Positions 55,987-64,000 of a stretch of 64,000 bases of DNA are shown here, piece by piece (positions within the stretch are counted from its first letter, which is position 1; the number at the start of each line of letters is the position of its first letter). The DNA lies in the NCBI RefSeq assembly GCF_001941965.1, contig NZ_MKZO01000030.1, positions 1 to 64,000 on the forward strand, in the 5' to 3' direction. The position numbers and the translations under genes were made by a program. This DNA is from Pseudomonas putida (GTDB taxonomy: Bacteria > Pseudomonadota > Gammaproteobacteria > Pseudomonadales > Pseudomonadaceae). The notes under the pieces are model-generated. The model had not been told where the DNA came from. It saw only the letters and a list, made by a program, of their open reading frames with translations, and did no database searches.

Positions 55987-56871
55987 ATGATCATCGGCTG
56001 CAATCTTTATGTGGAAGCACTGTTCGACCCTGCGACCTGGACCATCAGCTACCTGGTGATGGACAACCAGACCCGGCACTGCGCCCTGGTCGACAGCGTC
56101 CTCGACTACGACCCCAAGTCCGGGCGCACCGATACCCACAGCGCCGATCGCCTGATCGCCCGGGTTGGTGAACTGGGCGCCAGCGTGCAGTGGATCCTGG
56201 AAACCCATGTGCATGCGGACCACCTCTCCGCAGCGGCCTATCTGAAGCAGGCGCTGGGCGGACAGTTGGCGATCGGCAGCCATATCACCCAGGTGCAGAA
56301 GACCTTTGGCGCCCTGTTCAACGCCGGCTCCGGTTTCGCCCGGGATGGTAGCCAGTTCGATGTGCTGTTCGACGATGACAGCACATTCAGCATCGGCGGC
56401 CTGAAGGCGCGCGCGCTGCACACCCCGGGACATACACCGGCCTGCATGACCTACCTGGTTGAAGCCGGGGAAGAGACCATCGCCTTCGTCGGCGACACCC
56501 TGTTCATGCCCGACTACGGCACCGCCCGTTGCGACTTCCCCGGTGCCGATGCACGCACCCTGTTCCGCTCGATCCAGCGCATCCTCGCCCTGCCCGGCCA
56601 GACCCGGCTGTTCATGTGCCACGACTACCTGCCCGGTGGCCGCGAGCTGCGCTACATGACCACGGTGGCCGAGCAACGCGCCAGCAATATTCACATCCGC
56701 GAAGGCGTCAGCGAGGACGACTTCGCCGCCATGCGCCAGGCCCGCGACGCCACCCTGGAGATGCCCGTGCTGATGCTGCCGTCGGTGCAGATCAACATGC
56801 GCAGCGGCCAGTTTCCCGAGCCCGAGGACAACGGCGTGAGCTACCTGAAGATCCCGCTCAACGCGCTGTAA
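55987..56871 (+). CDS. MBL-fold persulfide dioxygenase-like protein
   Basis: A 294-residue metallo-beta-lactamase-fold enzyme with the metal motif THVHADHL (His74, His76, Asp78, His79) and further ligands in HTPGHTPACM and FVGDTLF. Proteins of this type next to sqr oxidise glutathione persulfide to sulfite (PDO/ETHE1-like, or Blh-like). Other MBL hydrolases are possible. The ATG at 55987 has GGAG eight bases upstream, better than the ATG at 55981. It is first in the operon. Confidence 0.82.
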   Translation: MIIGCNLYVEALFDPATWTISYLVMDNQTRHCALVDSVLDYDPKSGRTDTHSADRLIARVGELGASVQWILETHVHADHLSAAAYLKQALGGQLAIGSHITQVQKTFGALFNAGSGFARDGSQFDVLFDDDSTFSIGGLKARALHTPGHTPACMTYLVEAGEETIAFVGDTLFMPDYGTARCDFPGADARTLFRSIQRILALPGQTRLFMCHDYLPGGRELRYMTTVAEQRASNIHIREGVSEDDFAAMRQARDATLEMPVLMLPSVQINMRSGQFPEPEDNGVSYLKIPLNAL

Positions 56872-56907
56872 ACCCGCTTCGAACCCATTATTAGAAAGGA
56901 TGTACCC

Positions 56908-58161
56908 ATGCCTGCTGCCACCCAACACACGGTACTGATCGTCGGTGCCGGTGCCGCCGGGATCGCTGTCGCCTCCAGCTTGCTGGCGCGTGATCGTTCC
57001 CTGGATATCGCCCTCATCGATCCCGCCGACGTCCACTACTACCAACCCGGCTGGACCATGGTCGGTGGAGGAATCTTCAAGGCCGCCAGCACGGCGCGCA
57101 CGATGACCTCGACCATTCCTTCCGGGGGGAGGTGGATCAAGGCGGCCGTCAGCCGCTTCGAGCCCGAAGCAAGAAAAGTGATCCTGAGTGATGGCCACGA
57201 AATCGGCTACCGCCAGCTGATCATCTGCCCCGGCCTCAAGCTCGACTGGCAAGCCATCGAAGGCCTGGAGGAAACCCTTGGCCGCAACGGCGTCACCTCC
57301 AACTACCGTTACGACCTCGCGCCCTACACCTGGGAGCTGGTGCAGAGCCTGCGTGAGGGCCGCGCCCTCTTCACCCAGCCACCGATGCCGATCAAGTGCG
57401 CCGGGGCGCCGCAGAAAGCCATGTACCTGTCCTGCGATCACTGGCTGCGCAAGCAACGCCTTGGTTCGATCCGCGCGCAGTTCTTCAATGCCGGTGCCCT
57501 GCTGTTCGGTGTTGCCGACTATGTGCCGGCGCTGATGGAGTATGTCGAGCGCTATGGCATCGATCTCAACTACAGCCATCGGCTGGTCGCCGTGGACGGA
57601 CCGAATCAGCGCGCCACGTTCATTCGCACGTTGCCCGATGGCAGCAGCGAAACCCTGACCGAGGCCTTCGACATGCTGCATGTGGTGCCGCCACAGGTCG
57701 CTCCCGAATTCATCCGCAACAGCTCGCTGGCTGATGCGGGAGGCTGGCTGGATGTCGATCCGGCGACCTTGCGTCATCGCACCTTCGGCGATATCCACGG
57801 CCTCGGCGACGTCCTCAACACCACCAACGCCAAGACCGCAGCGGCCGCCCGCAAGCAGGCGCCGGTGGTGGCCAACAATGTGATGGTGGCCCTTGGTCGC
57901 CTGTCGAAGGTCATGGCCTACGACGGCTACGGTTCCTGCCCGTTGACCGTGGCTCGGGGCAAGATCGTCCTGGCCGAGTTCACCTATGGCGGCAAGCTGG
58001 CGCCGAGCTTCCCGAGCTGGCTGCTGGATGGTCGCAAGCCGACCCGGCTGGCCTGGTGGCTGAAGGAAAGGGTGCTGCCGCCACTCTACTGGTGGGGTAT
58101 GCTCAAGGGCCGCGAGTGGCTGGCCAAACCCACGCAGACGGCACAAGAGGCACGCTCGTGA
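56908..58161 (+). CDS. sqr: Sulfide:quinone oxidoreductase, type II
   Basis: A 417-residue membrane-associated FAD enzyme that oxidises sulfide to sulfane sulfur and reduces quinone. The FAD loop is GAGAAGIAVASSLL (about 12-25). PIKCAGAPQKAMYLSCDHW carries conserved cysteines and is close to animal SQOR, and the C-terminal block SCPLTVARGKIVLAEF is also SQOR-like, pointing to type II. AAGGA lies before the ATG. It is 36 bp after the dioxygenase gene and overlaps tauE. Confidence 0.88.
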   Translation: MPAATQHTVLIVGAGAAGIAVASSLLARDRSLDIALIDPADVHYYQPGWTMVGGGIFKAASTARTMTSTIPSGGRWIKAAVSRFEPEARKVILSDGHEIGYRQLIICPGLKLDWQAIEGLEETLGRNGVTSNYRYDLAPYTWELVQSLREGRALFTQPPMPIKCAGAPQKAMYLSCDHWLRKQRLGSIRAQFFNAGALLFGVADYVPALMEYVERYGIDLNYSHRLVAVDGPNQRATFIRTLPDGSSETLTEAFDMLHVVPPQVAPEFIRNSSLADAGGWLDVDPATLRHRTFGDIHGLGDVLNTTNAKTAAAARKQAPVVANNVMVALGRLSKVMAYDGYGSCPLTVARGKIVLAEFTYGGKLAPSFPSWLLDGRKPTRLAWWLKERVLPPLYWWGMLKGREWLAKPTQTAQEARS

Positions 58162-58979
58162 CGGAACACGATCTGCTTGGCGGTGGGCTGGGTGCCATCG
58201 TCGGCTTGATCCTCGCCCTGACCGGTGCGGGTGGCGGGATTCTCGCGGTCCCGCTGCTGGTCTTCGGTCTTGGTCTCACCATGGTCGAGGCCGGGCCTGT
58301 CGGTCTGCTGGCGGTAGGTCTGGCCGCGTCTGTAGGCGCGATCCTCGGCTGGCGTCAGGGGCTGGTGCGGTATCGGGCGGCGTTCTTTATTGCTGCCTTG
58401 GGATTGCTCACGGCTCCCCTTGGCCTGTGGCTCGCCCATCGGCTACCCAACGCGCCGCTGGCATTGGGATTTTCCGCAGTCCTGGTCTACGCCTGCTCGC
58501 GGATGTTCTTCAAGGCAAGACGGGAACTGAGGGGGGAATCCCCCTGCGCCAATCGGCAGATGCAACCCTGCGTGCTCAATCCACTCCAGGGCCGCCTGCG
58601 CTGGACCCTGCCGTGCGCCAGGGCCCTGGCCTTCACCGGGATGCTCAGCGGCCTGCTGTCGGGCCTGCTCGGTGTCGGAGGAGGCTTCGTGATCATTCCT
58701 GCCCTCGGCCGCTACACCAACCTCGATATGAAGAGCATGGTGGCGACCTCACTGGCGGTCATCGCCCTGGTCTCCACCGGCAGCGTACTGACCGCCAGCC
58801 TCAGCGGGGTGATGCACTGGGCCGTGGGTGCGCCGTTCGCCGTGGGTGCCTTGCTCGGGTTGCTGGGGGGGCGCCAGGTGGCTCATCACCTGGCCGGCCC
58901 ACGCCTGCAACAGGCCTTCGCCCTGGTCGGAATCGGCGCCGCCGTGCTGCTGGCGGGTAACACCCTACTCGGCCAGTAG
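58158..58979 (+). CDS. TauE/SafE-family anion exporter
   Basis: A 273-residue membrane protein with about eight helices and two similar halves: GLGAIVGLILALTGAGGGIL near the start and SGLLSGLLGVGGGFVIIPAL in the second half, the duplicated signature of TauE/SafE. The start is a GTG at 58158 overlapping the sqr stop (GTGA). In this operon it may export sulfite or thiosulfate made by SQR and the dioxygenase; the substrate is inferred. Confidence 0.85.
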   Translation: MTEHDLLGGGLGAIVGLILALTGAGGGILAVPLLVFGLGLTMVEAGPVGLLAVGLAASVGAILGWRQGLVRYRAAFFIAALGLLTAPLGLWLAHRLPNAPLALGFSAVLVYACSRMFFKARRELRGESPCANRQMQPCVLNPLQGRLRWTLPCARALAFTGMLSGLLSGLLGVGGGFVIIPALGRYTNLDMKSMVATSLAVIALVSTGSVLTASLSGVMHWAVGAPFAVGALLGLLGGRQVAHHLAGPRLQQAFALVGIGAAVLLAGNTLLGQ

Positions 58980-59852
58980 CTCATCCTGCTCCTCGGCACA
59001 CAGCGCCAGCAGGTAGTCCCAGACCACCCGCAGGCGCACCGACTTGTGCAGCTCACGACGAGTGCTAATCCAGTAGCTGCGCTGGATGGTTTCGCTGGGC
59101 AGGATACGCACCAGCCCGGGATCGCGACGGGCCATGTAGTTGGGTAGCACCGCAATCCCCAGCCCAGCGCGGGCAGCATGTTGTTGGGCTATCACGCTGG
59201 TGCTGCGGAACACCACGTTTGGCGCCCGGCAGAAGCTGTGCAGGAACAGCAGCTCCTGGCTGAACAGCAGGTCATCGACATAGCCGATCCAGCTGTGCCG
59301 GGCGAGGTCCTCGCGGCTGTTCAGGGCGGGCGCCCGGGCCAGGTACTCGCGGCTGGCGTAGAGCGCCAGGCGGTAGTCAGTGAGCTTGCGGGTGATCAGC
59401 AGGTCGGCGTTGGGCCGCTCCAGGTGAATGCTGATTTCCGCCTCGCGGTTGATGATGCTGACGAAGCGCGGTACCGCCACCAGCTCCACTTCCAGCCCGG
59501 GATAACGCTCGAACAGCCCGCTCATGCGCGGCGTGAAGAAGACGATGCCGATGCTTTCGGTGACCCCCAGGCGGATCTTGCCCAGCGGCGTGATGGCCTG
59601 GGTGATCTCCTCCTGCGCCAGCAGCGCGACATTCTCCATCGCCTCTGCGTGCTTGAGCAGCGCCTGCCCGGACGGGGTCAGTTCATAGCCCTGGGCATGC
59701 TGGACAAACAACGCGGTACCCAGGCTCTGCTCGATATTCTCGATATGCCGGGCCACCGTGCTGTGGGTGGTGTTGAGGCGCTTGGCGGCGGTGAGCAGGC
59801 GGCCGCTGCGCTGGAGTTCGAGAAAAAACCGCAGATCATTCCAGTCGAACAT
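58965..59852 (-). CDS. LysR-family transcriptional regulator
   Basis: A 295-residue regulator. The N-terminal winged helix (WNDLRFFLELQRSGRLLTAA) is followed by a LysR effector domain (GKIRLGVTESIGIVFFTPRM). I chose the ATG at 59852; the 37 codons upstream look unlike LysR proteins. Its 3' end overlaps the 3' end of the tauE gene by 15 bases. It is divergent from the GMC oxidoreductase gene, its probable target together with the transporter. Confidence 0.9.
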   Translation of the reverse strand: MFDWNDLRFFLELQRSGRLLTAAKRLNTTHSTVARHIENIEQSLGTALFVQHAQGYELTPSGQALLKHAEAMENVALLAQEEITQAITPLGKIRLGVTESIGIVFFTPRMSGLFERYPGLEVELVAVPRFVSIINREAEISIHLERPNADLLITRKLTDYRLALYASREYLARAPALNSREDLARHSWIGYVDDLLFSQELLFLHSFCRAPNVVFRSTSVIAQQHAARAGLGIAVLPNYMARRDPGLVRILPSETIQRSYWISTRRELHKSVRLRVVWDYLLALCAEEQDELLAE

Positions 59853-59990
59853 GCTGTTCCCGTTAATCCCTGGTCGCGCCGGCGTTGCGCTAAAACGCAC
59901 AGCGGTTGAGTGAAATCTCTCGTTTTCATCTCGAAAGTAATCAACAACACTGACCAAAGACAAGAATAAAAATCAGGCGCGAGGTTTGAA

Positions 59991-61640
59991 ATGCCATCAG
60001 CCGATCTGTCCTACGACTACGTCATCGTCGGTGCCGGCCCTGCCGGTTGCCTGCTGGCCAACCGGCTGTCTGCCGACCCTGGATGCCGCGTCGCCCTGCT
60101 CGAAGCCGGTGGCCGCGACAACTACCCCTGGATTCATATTCCGGTGGGCTACCTCTACTGCATTGGCAATCCGCGCACCGACTGGTGCTTCAAGACCGAG
60201 AACCAGCCCGGCCTCAACGGTCGCAGCCTGGGTTATCCACGGGGCAAGGTGCTCGGTGGCTGCTCCTCCATCAACGGCATGATCTACATGCGTGGCCAGG
60301 CCGGTGACTACGATCGCTGGGCTGACGAAGGCAATGCCGGCTGGGCCTGGAAGGACGTACTGCCACTGTTCAAGGCCAGCGAACGGCACTACGCCGGCAG
60401 TGCGGAGCTGCATGGCGGCGACGGTGAGTGGCGGGTGGAACAGCAGCGCTATTCCTGGCCGATCCTCGATGCTTTCCGCGAGGCGGCGGCGCAGCAGGGC
60501 ATCGCCAGCGTTGATGACTTCAACGGTGGCGACAACCAGGGTTGTGGATACTTTCAGGTCAACCAGAAAGCCGGGGTGCGCTGGAACGCTTCCAAGGCCT
60601 TCCTGCGGCCGATCGCCGACCGTCCCAACCTCGATGTGCTGACCGGTGTCGAAGTCGACCGGGTGATCCTCGAGAACGGCCGTGCCGCAGCAGTGCGGGG
60701 ACGCCGGGAAGGCCAGTGGCAGCACTTCAAAGCCCGTCGCGAGATCCTCCTGTGCGCCGGCTCCGTGGGTTCGCCGGGCATCCTGCAGCGCTCCGGCATC
60801 GGCCCGCGGCCTTTGCTGGAACGCCTGGGCATTGGCGTGCAGCACGAGCTGCCAGGTGTCGGTGGCAACCTTCAGGACCATCTGCAACTGCGCTTGATCT
60901 ACCAGGTGGATAACGTCCGTACCCTCAACCAGGTCGCCAACAGCCTGTTCGGCAAGATGGGCATGGGCCTGCGCTATCTCTACGACCGCAGCGGCCCGCT
61001 GGCGATGGCGCCGAGTCAGCTGGGTGCCTTCGTGCGCAGTGGCCCGGAACAGAGCTCGGCCAATCTCCAGTACCACGTCCAGCCGCTGTCGCTGGACCGC
61101 TTCGGCGAGCCGCTGCACCGCTTCGCCGCGTTCACCGCCTCGGTGTGTAACCTGCGCCCGGTCAGCCGCGGGCGTGTGGATATCCGCTCCGCCGATCCGT
61201 CCGTGGCGCCGCTGATCGATCCCAACTACCTCAGCGAAGCCGAAGACCTCAAGGTCGCCGCCCAAGCCATCCGGCTGACCCGCGCCATCGTCGGCTCCCC
61301 TGCCCTCGCGCCCTTCTCGCCCCGGGAGTACCTGCCCGGCGCAGCGGCCCATACCGAGGAAGAACTGCAAAAGGCCGCCGGCCAGATCGGCACAACCATC
61401 TTCCACCCGGCCGGCACCTGTCGCATGGGCTCGGGTCCGCTGGATGTGGTGGACGCCCAGCTACGCGTGCACGGTATCCCCGGCCTGCGGGTCGCCGATG
61501 CCTCGATCATGCCGAACATCGTGTCCGGCAATACCTGTTCCCCCACCCTGATGATCGCGGAGAAGGCCGCGCAACTCATCCGCCAGGGCCATGAGGCCAG
61601 CGGCAACCGCAGTGACCGAGCAACGATAACGACGCCCTGA
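59991..61640 (+). CDS. GMC-family FAD alcohol/choline dehydrogenase
   Basis: A 549-residue flavoenzyme of the glucose-methanol-choline family. The FAD loop is YVIVGAGPAGCLLANRL (about 10-26). GMC signature 1 is PRGKVLGGCSSINGMIYMRG and signature 2 GSVGSPGILQRSGIG. The C-terminal catalytic His lies in HPAGTCRMG and the partner in VSGNTCSPTLMIAEKAA. It resembles BetA and AlkJ-type dehydrogenases; the substrate is unknown. A transporter gene follows 111 bp later. Confidence 0.92.
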   Translation: MPSADLSYDYVIVGAGPAGCLLANRLSADPGCRVALLEAGGRDNYPWIHIPVGYLYCIGNPRTDWCFKTENQPGLNGRSLGYPRGKVLGGCSSINGMIYMRGQAGDYDRWADEGNAGWAWKDVLPLFKASERHYAGSAELHGGDGEWRVEQQRYSWPILDAFREAAAQQGIASVDDFNGGDNQGCGYFQVNQKAGVRWNASKAFLRPIADRPNLDVLTGVEVDRVILENGRAAAVRGRREGQWQHFKARREILLCAGSVGSPGILQRSGIGPRPLLERLGIGVQHELPGVGGNLQDHLQLRLIYQVDNVRTLNQVANSLFGKMGMGLRYLYDRSGPLAMAPSQLGAFVRSGPEQSSANLQYHVQPLSLDRFGEPLHRFAAFTASVCNLRPVSRGRVDIRSADPSVAPLIDPNYLSEAEDLKVAAQAIRLTRAIVGSPALAPFSPREYLPGAAAHTEEELQKAAGQIGTTIFHPAGTCRMGSGPLDVVDAQLRVHGIPGLRVADASIMPNIVSGNTCSPTLMIAEKAAQLIRQGHEASGNRSDRATITTP

Positions 61641-61751
61641 GCCTTGCCCGGGCGGCGCGCAAGAGTGACACCGGCAGCAGTCGACCGGTGTCGACAGTGG
61701 ACAACAACAATAATCACTGTGCCTCTCCACGGAGGGGCCGAGGACAGCACG

Positions 61752-63236
61752 ATGTCGGACACCCTCCAGCAACAGGGCGCAACCGCGACGGCCAGCAGCC
61801 GTCGCGAAGAGCGCAAGATCATTTTCGCGTCATCCCTCGGGACGGTTTTCGAGTGGTATGACTTTTTTCTCTACGGGGCCCTGGCCGCGGTCATCAGCAA
61901 GCAGTTCTTCGCCGGAGTCAACGACACCACGGCGTTCATCTTCGCGCTGATGGCCTTTGCCGCGGGCTTCCTGGTCAGGCCCTTCGGCGCGCTGGTGTTC
62001 GGCCGCCTGGGCGACATGATCGGACGCAAGTACACCTTCCTGGTGACCATCATCCTCATGGGCCTGTCGACCTTCGCCGTCGGCCTGCTGCCCACCTACG
62101 CCAGCATCGGCATTGCCGCCCCGATCATCCTGGTGGTGCTGCGCATGCTCCAGGGCCTGGCACTGGGCGGTGAGTACGGTGGCGCGGCGACCTATGTGGC
62201 GGAACACGCGCCGCCTGGCAAGCGCGGCTTCCACACCGGCTTCATCCAGTCCACCGCGACCCTCGGCCTGCTGCTATCGCTGCTGGTGGTGCTGGGCAGC
62301 CGCTACATCAGCGGCGACCAGTTCGAGACCTGGGGCTGGCGCCTGCCGTTCCTGCTGTCCATCGTCCTGCTGGGGATCTCCACCTGGATCCGCATGAGCA
62401 TGCACGAGTCGCCGGCCTTCGTGAAAATGAAGGCCCAGGGCAAGGTCAGCAAATCGCCGATCCGCGAGTCGTTCACCTCCTGGCCCAACCTCAAGGTGGT
62501 GCTGACCGCGCTGTTCAGCATCAACGCCGGGCAGGCGGTGACCTTCTACACCGCGCAGTTCTATGTGCTGTTCTTCATGACCCAGATGCTCAAGATGGAC
62601 CCGGCCCAGGCCAACACCCTGCTGATCATCAGCGTGGTGATCGGTGCGCCGTTCTTCGTGTTCTTCGGCTGGCTGTCGGATCGAGTGGGGCGCAAGCCGA
62701 TCCTGATGATCGGCCTGCTGCTGGCGACCGTCCTGTACTTCCCGCTGTTCAAGGCGCTCAGTCATTACGCCAATCCGCAGATCGACGCTGCCAGCCGCCA
62801 GGCGCCCATCGTGGTGCTGGCCGACTCGGCCGGCTGCACCTTCCAGTTCGACCCTGTGGGTAAAGCGCGTTTCGACAGCCCGTGTGACAAGGTCAAGACC
62901 TTCCTGGTCAAGCAGGGCCTGCCGTACAGCTCGCAAGCGATGCCAGCTGGCAGCGCCGTGGCGGTGACTGTTGGCGATCAGCGCATCGAAGGCTTCGACG
63001 AAGCAGCCATGCGAGCTGCCATCGACAAGGCCGGTTACCCGGCCAAGGCCGACGCTGCCAACGTCAACCAGCCAATGGTGGTGCTGCTGATCGTGGTGAT
63101 GATCCTGATCGCCACCATGACCTACGGCCCGCTGGCGGCGGTGATGGTCGAGCTGTTCCCGACCCGTATCCGCTACACCTCGATGTCCCTGCCCTATCAG
63201 GGGTGCCCGCAGAATTCGGAAAAAATCGTACGCTAA
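61752..63236 (+). pseudogene. MHS-family MFS transporter, 3'-truncated by a Tn3-type repeat
   Basis: The frame matches metabolite:H+ symporters: FASSLGTVFEWYDFFLYGAL at the start, GRLGDMIGRKYTF, RMLQGLALGGEYGGAATYVAE and DRVGRKPILM between helices 8 and 9. A longer periplasmic-type insert (about 350-450) precedes the last helices. The match ends at ELFPTRIRYTSMSLPY; the remaining codons come from a 38-bp transposon repeat and stop within it. Normally about 40-50 more residues with the final two helices follow, so function is doubtful. It is paired with the GMC gene, probably to take up its substrate. Confidence 0.85.
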
Positions 63237-63237
63237 G
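63200..63237. repeat. 38-bp Tn3-family terminal inverted repeat
   Basis: The sequence starts GGGGTGCCCGCAGAATTCGG and ends TCGTACGCTAAG. Length, GGGG start and CTAAG end are those of Tn3-family transposons. It cuts the transporter gene on its left and joins a tnpA end on its right. Confidence 0.9.
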
Positions 63238-63505
63238 GTTTTCCGGGCAATCGTAGCGGCCTGAACTTCCCGACCTCCAGCCTGCGGCTCTGCCGCCAGA
63301 CGTAATCGCCAGTCAGGTTGATGTGCTCCCAGCCCAGCGGCAACAGGTATTGCAGCAGCTCGCCGCCCACCGACTTGCCTCGACCAGCCCCAAGTGATGC
63401 GCTCCAGATACATCGTGTTCCATAGCACGATGGCCGTCACCAAGTTTGGGCTTCTGGCTCTGTAGCGCTGCGGCTCGAAGTTCCGATCCTGATTTTTCCT
63501 AAAAC
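63233..63505 (-). pseudogene. tnpA: Tn3-family TnpA, C-terminal remnant with frameshift
   Basis: In one frame the text [16 protein letters not shown] matches the late TnpA block. After a shift near 63390 the other frame gives [20 protein letters not shown] and [13 protein letters not shown], the usual TnpA end, stopping inside the terminal repeat. The 5' part is lost at about 63505. It is a decayed end with no active transposase. Confidence 0.8.
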
Positions 63506-63511
63506 TGGACA

Positions 63512-64000
63512 CTAGCTATTGTCTTTGAACAACGTCGATACGGTACGGGCAACATGGTCTGCACCGTCACTGATTTCACGCATAATAGTTGTTACAGTTG
63601 CGATCTGATCGTTGTTTTCTTCGGCGCTTCTAGCGATGCTGTTCATATCTATATTCAGTTGCTGAGTAAGCTTTCCGTTAGCAGTTACCACATTCTGGAT
63701 TTCCACGGTGGCACTGCTAGTTCGAGCTGCCAACTGACGAACCTCGTCGGCTACTACAGCAAAGCCTCGGCCCATTTCACCCGCTCGGGCAGCTTCAATT
63801 GCGGCGTTAAGTGCTAGTAAGTTAGTTTGTTCTGCCACGCCTTGGATGGTGGTAACAATTTTCTCGATATCTTTAGCCTGAGCATTTAGCTGTGTAATCA
63901 AAATAACCGCACCGTTTATTAAATTAAGTGTGCTCTGAGATAATTCAATTGAACTAGCAAGGGACTCCATGCCCCGCACGGAAATTTGAGATGTCTCCTC
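63512..64000 (-). CDS. Methyl-accepting chemotaxis protein, C-terminal part
   Basis: The frame stays open through the right edge. It shows the receptor hairpin tip [37 protein letters not shown], given here only as the conserved block around residues 45-80 (core [13 protein letters not shown]), followed by the long descending helix and a short LFKDNS end. It is the kinase-control module; the sensor and membrane parts lie outside the window. It lies seven bases from the decayed tnpA, so a rearrangement joined the two, but its own C-terminus looks natural. Confidence 0.9.
   Translation of the reverse strand, partial: EETSQISVRGMESLASSIELSQSTLNLINGAVILITQLNAQAKDIEKIVTTIQGVAEQTNLLALNAAIEAARAGEMGRGFAVVADEVRQLAARTSSATVEIQNVVTANGKLTQQLNIDMNSIARSAEENNDQIATVTTIMREISDGADHVARTVSTLFKDNS

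Noticed and set aside
55852-58146. Minus-strand ORF of 764 codons opposite the dioxygenase and sqr genes
   Set aside because: Both plus-strand genes have family motifs, while this frame has none.
59997-61406. Minus-strand ORF of 469 codons opposite the GMC gene
   Set aside because: It is the antisense shadow of a gene with FAD and GMC signatures.

Overview
The window is the chromosomal replication-origin region of a Pseudomonas, most likely of the P. putida group. The evidence is the order glmS, glmU, atpCDGAHFEBI, parBA, rsmG, mnmG, mnmE, yidC, yidD, rnpA, rpmH, oriC, dnaA, dnaN, recF, gyrB, together with protein sequences typical of the genus. Nearly all core genes left of oriC (about 47.6-48.0 kb) are on the minus strand and those right of it on the plus strand, as expected for two replichores diverging from the origin. 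Three parS sites lie close to oriC.

Layout. 1-11.3 kb is a heavy-metal cluster: a P1B-4 ATPase gene cut by an IS21-family insertion, a small DUF2790 protein, czcCBA efflux, an OprD-family porin, a tiny histidine-rich secreted protein and an orphan CzcR/CopR-type response regulator. Four similar 16-bp palindromic boxes precede these genes, which suggests one regulon. 11.3-16 kb is patchy accessory DNA: two hypothetical genes, an intact IS630-family element, a YHYH protein, and 5'-truncated remnants of traX and chrA that meet head to head.

16.0-26.06 kb is the transposition module of a Tn7-like element inserted just downstream of glmS, the classical attTn7 site. It has tnsA, tnsB, tnsC and tnsD in overlapping or closely spaced order, then an MvaT/H-NS-family silencer, a 42-residue membrane microprotein translationally coupled to a protein with two tandem winged-helix domains, and a second TniQ/TnsD-like protein. 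The right end carries three exact 20-bp-period TnsB-type repeats. The left end was not found and probably lies outside the window, so the metal cluster may be cargo of this element. No Cas genes and no tnsE were seen. The dual-TniQ element with its own silencer and coupled regulatory pair is the most interesting feature of the window.

26.1-54.3 kb is core genome, with one accessory gene, rhuM, between mnmG and mnmE. The intergenic regions mnmG-rhuM and rpmH-dnaA share a diverged, duplicated origin-like module of AT-rich DNA and DnaA boxes.

54.4-59.0 kb is a sulfide-oxidation locus: a FisR-type sigma-54 activator with the three sensing cysteines, divergent from a persulfide dioxygenase-like MBL protein, a type II sulfide:quinone oxidoreductase and a TauE/SafE exporter. 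59.0-63.2 kb has a LysR regulator, a GMC oxidoreductase and an MHS-family transporter. The transporter's 3' end is cut by a 38-bp Tn3-family terminal repeat, followed by a decayed tnpA end and a partial chemoreceptor gene that runs off the right edge.
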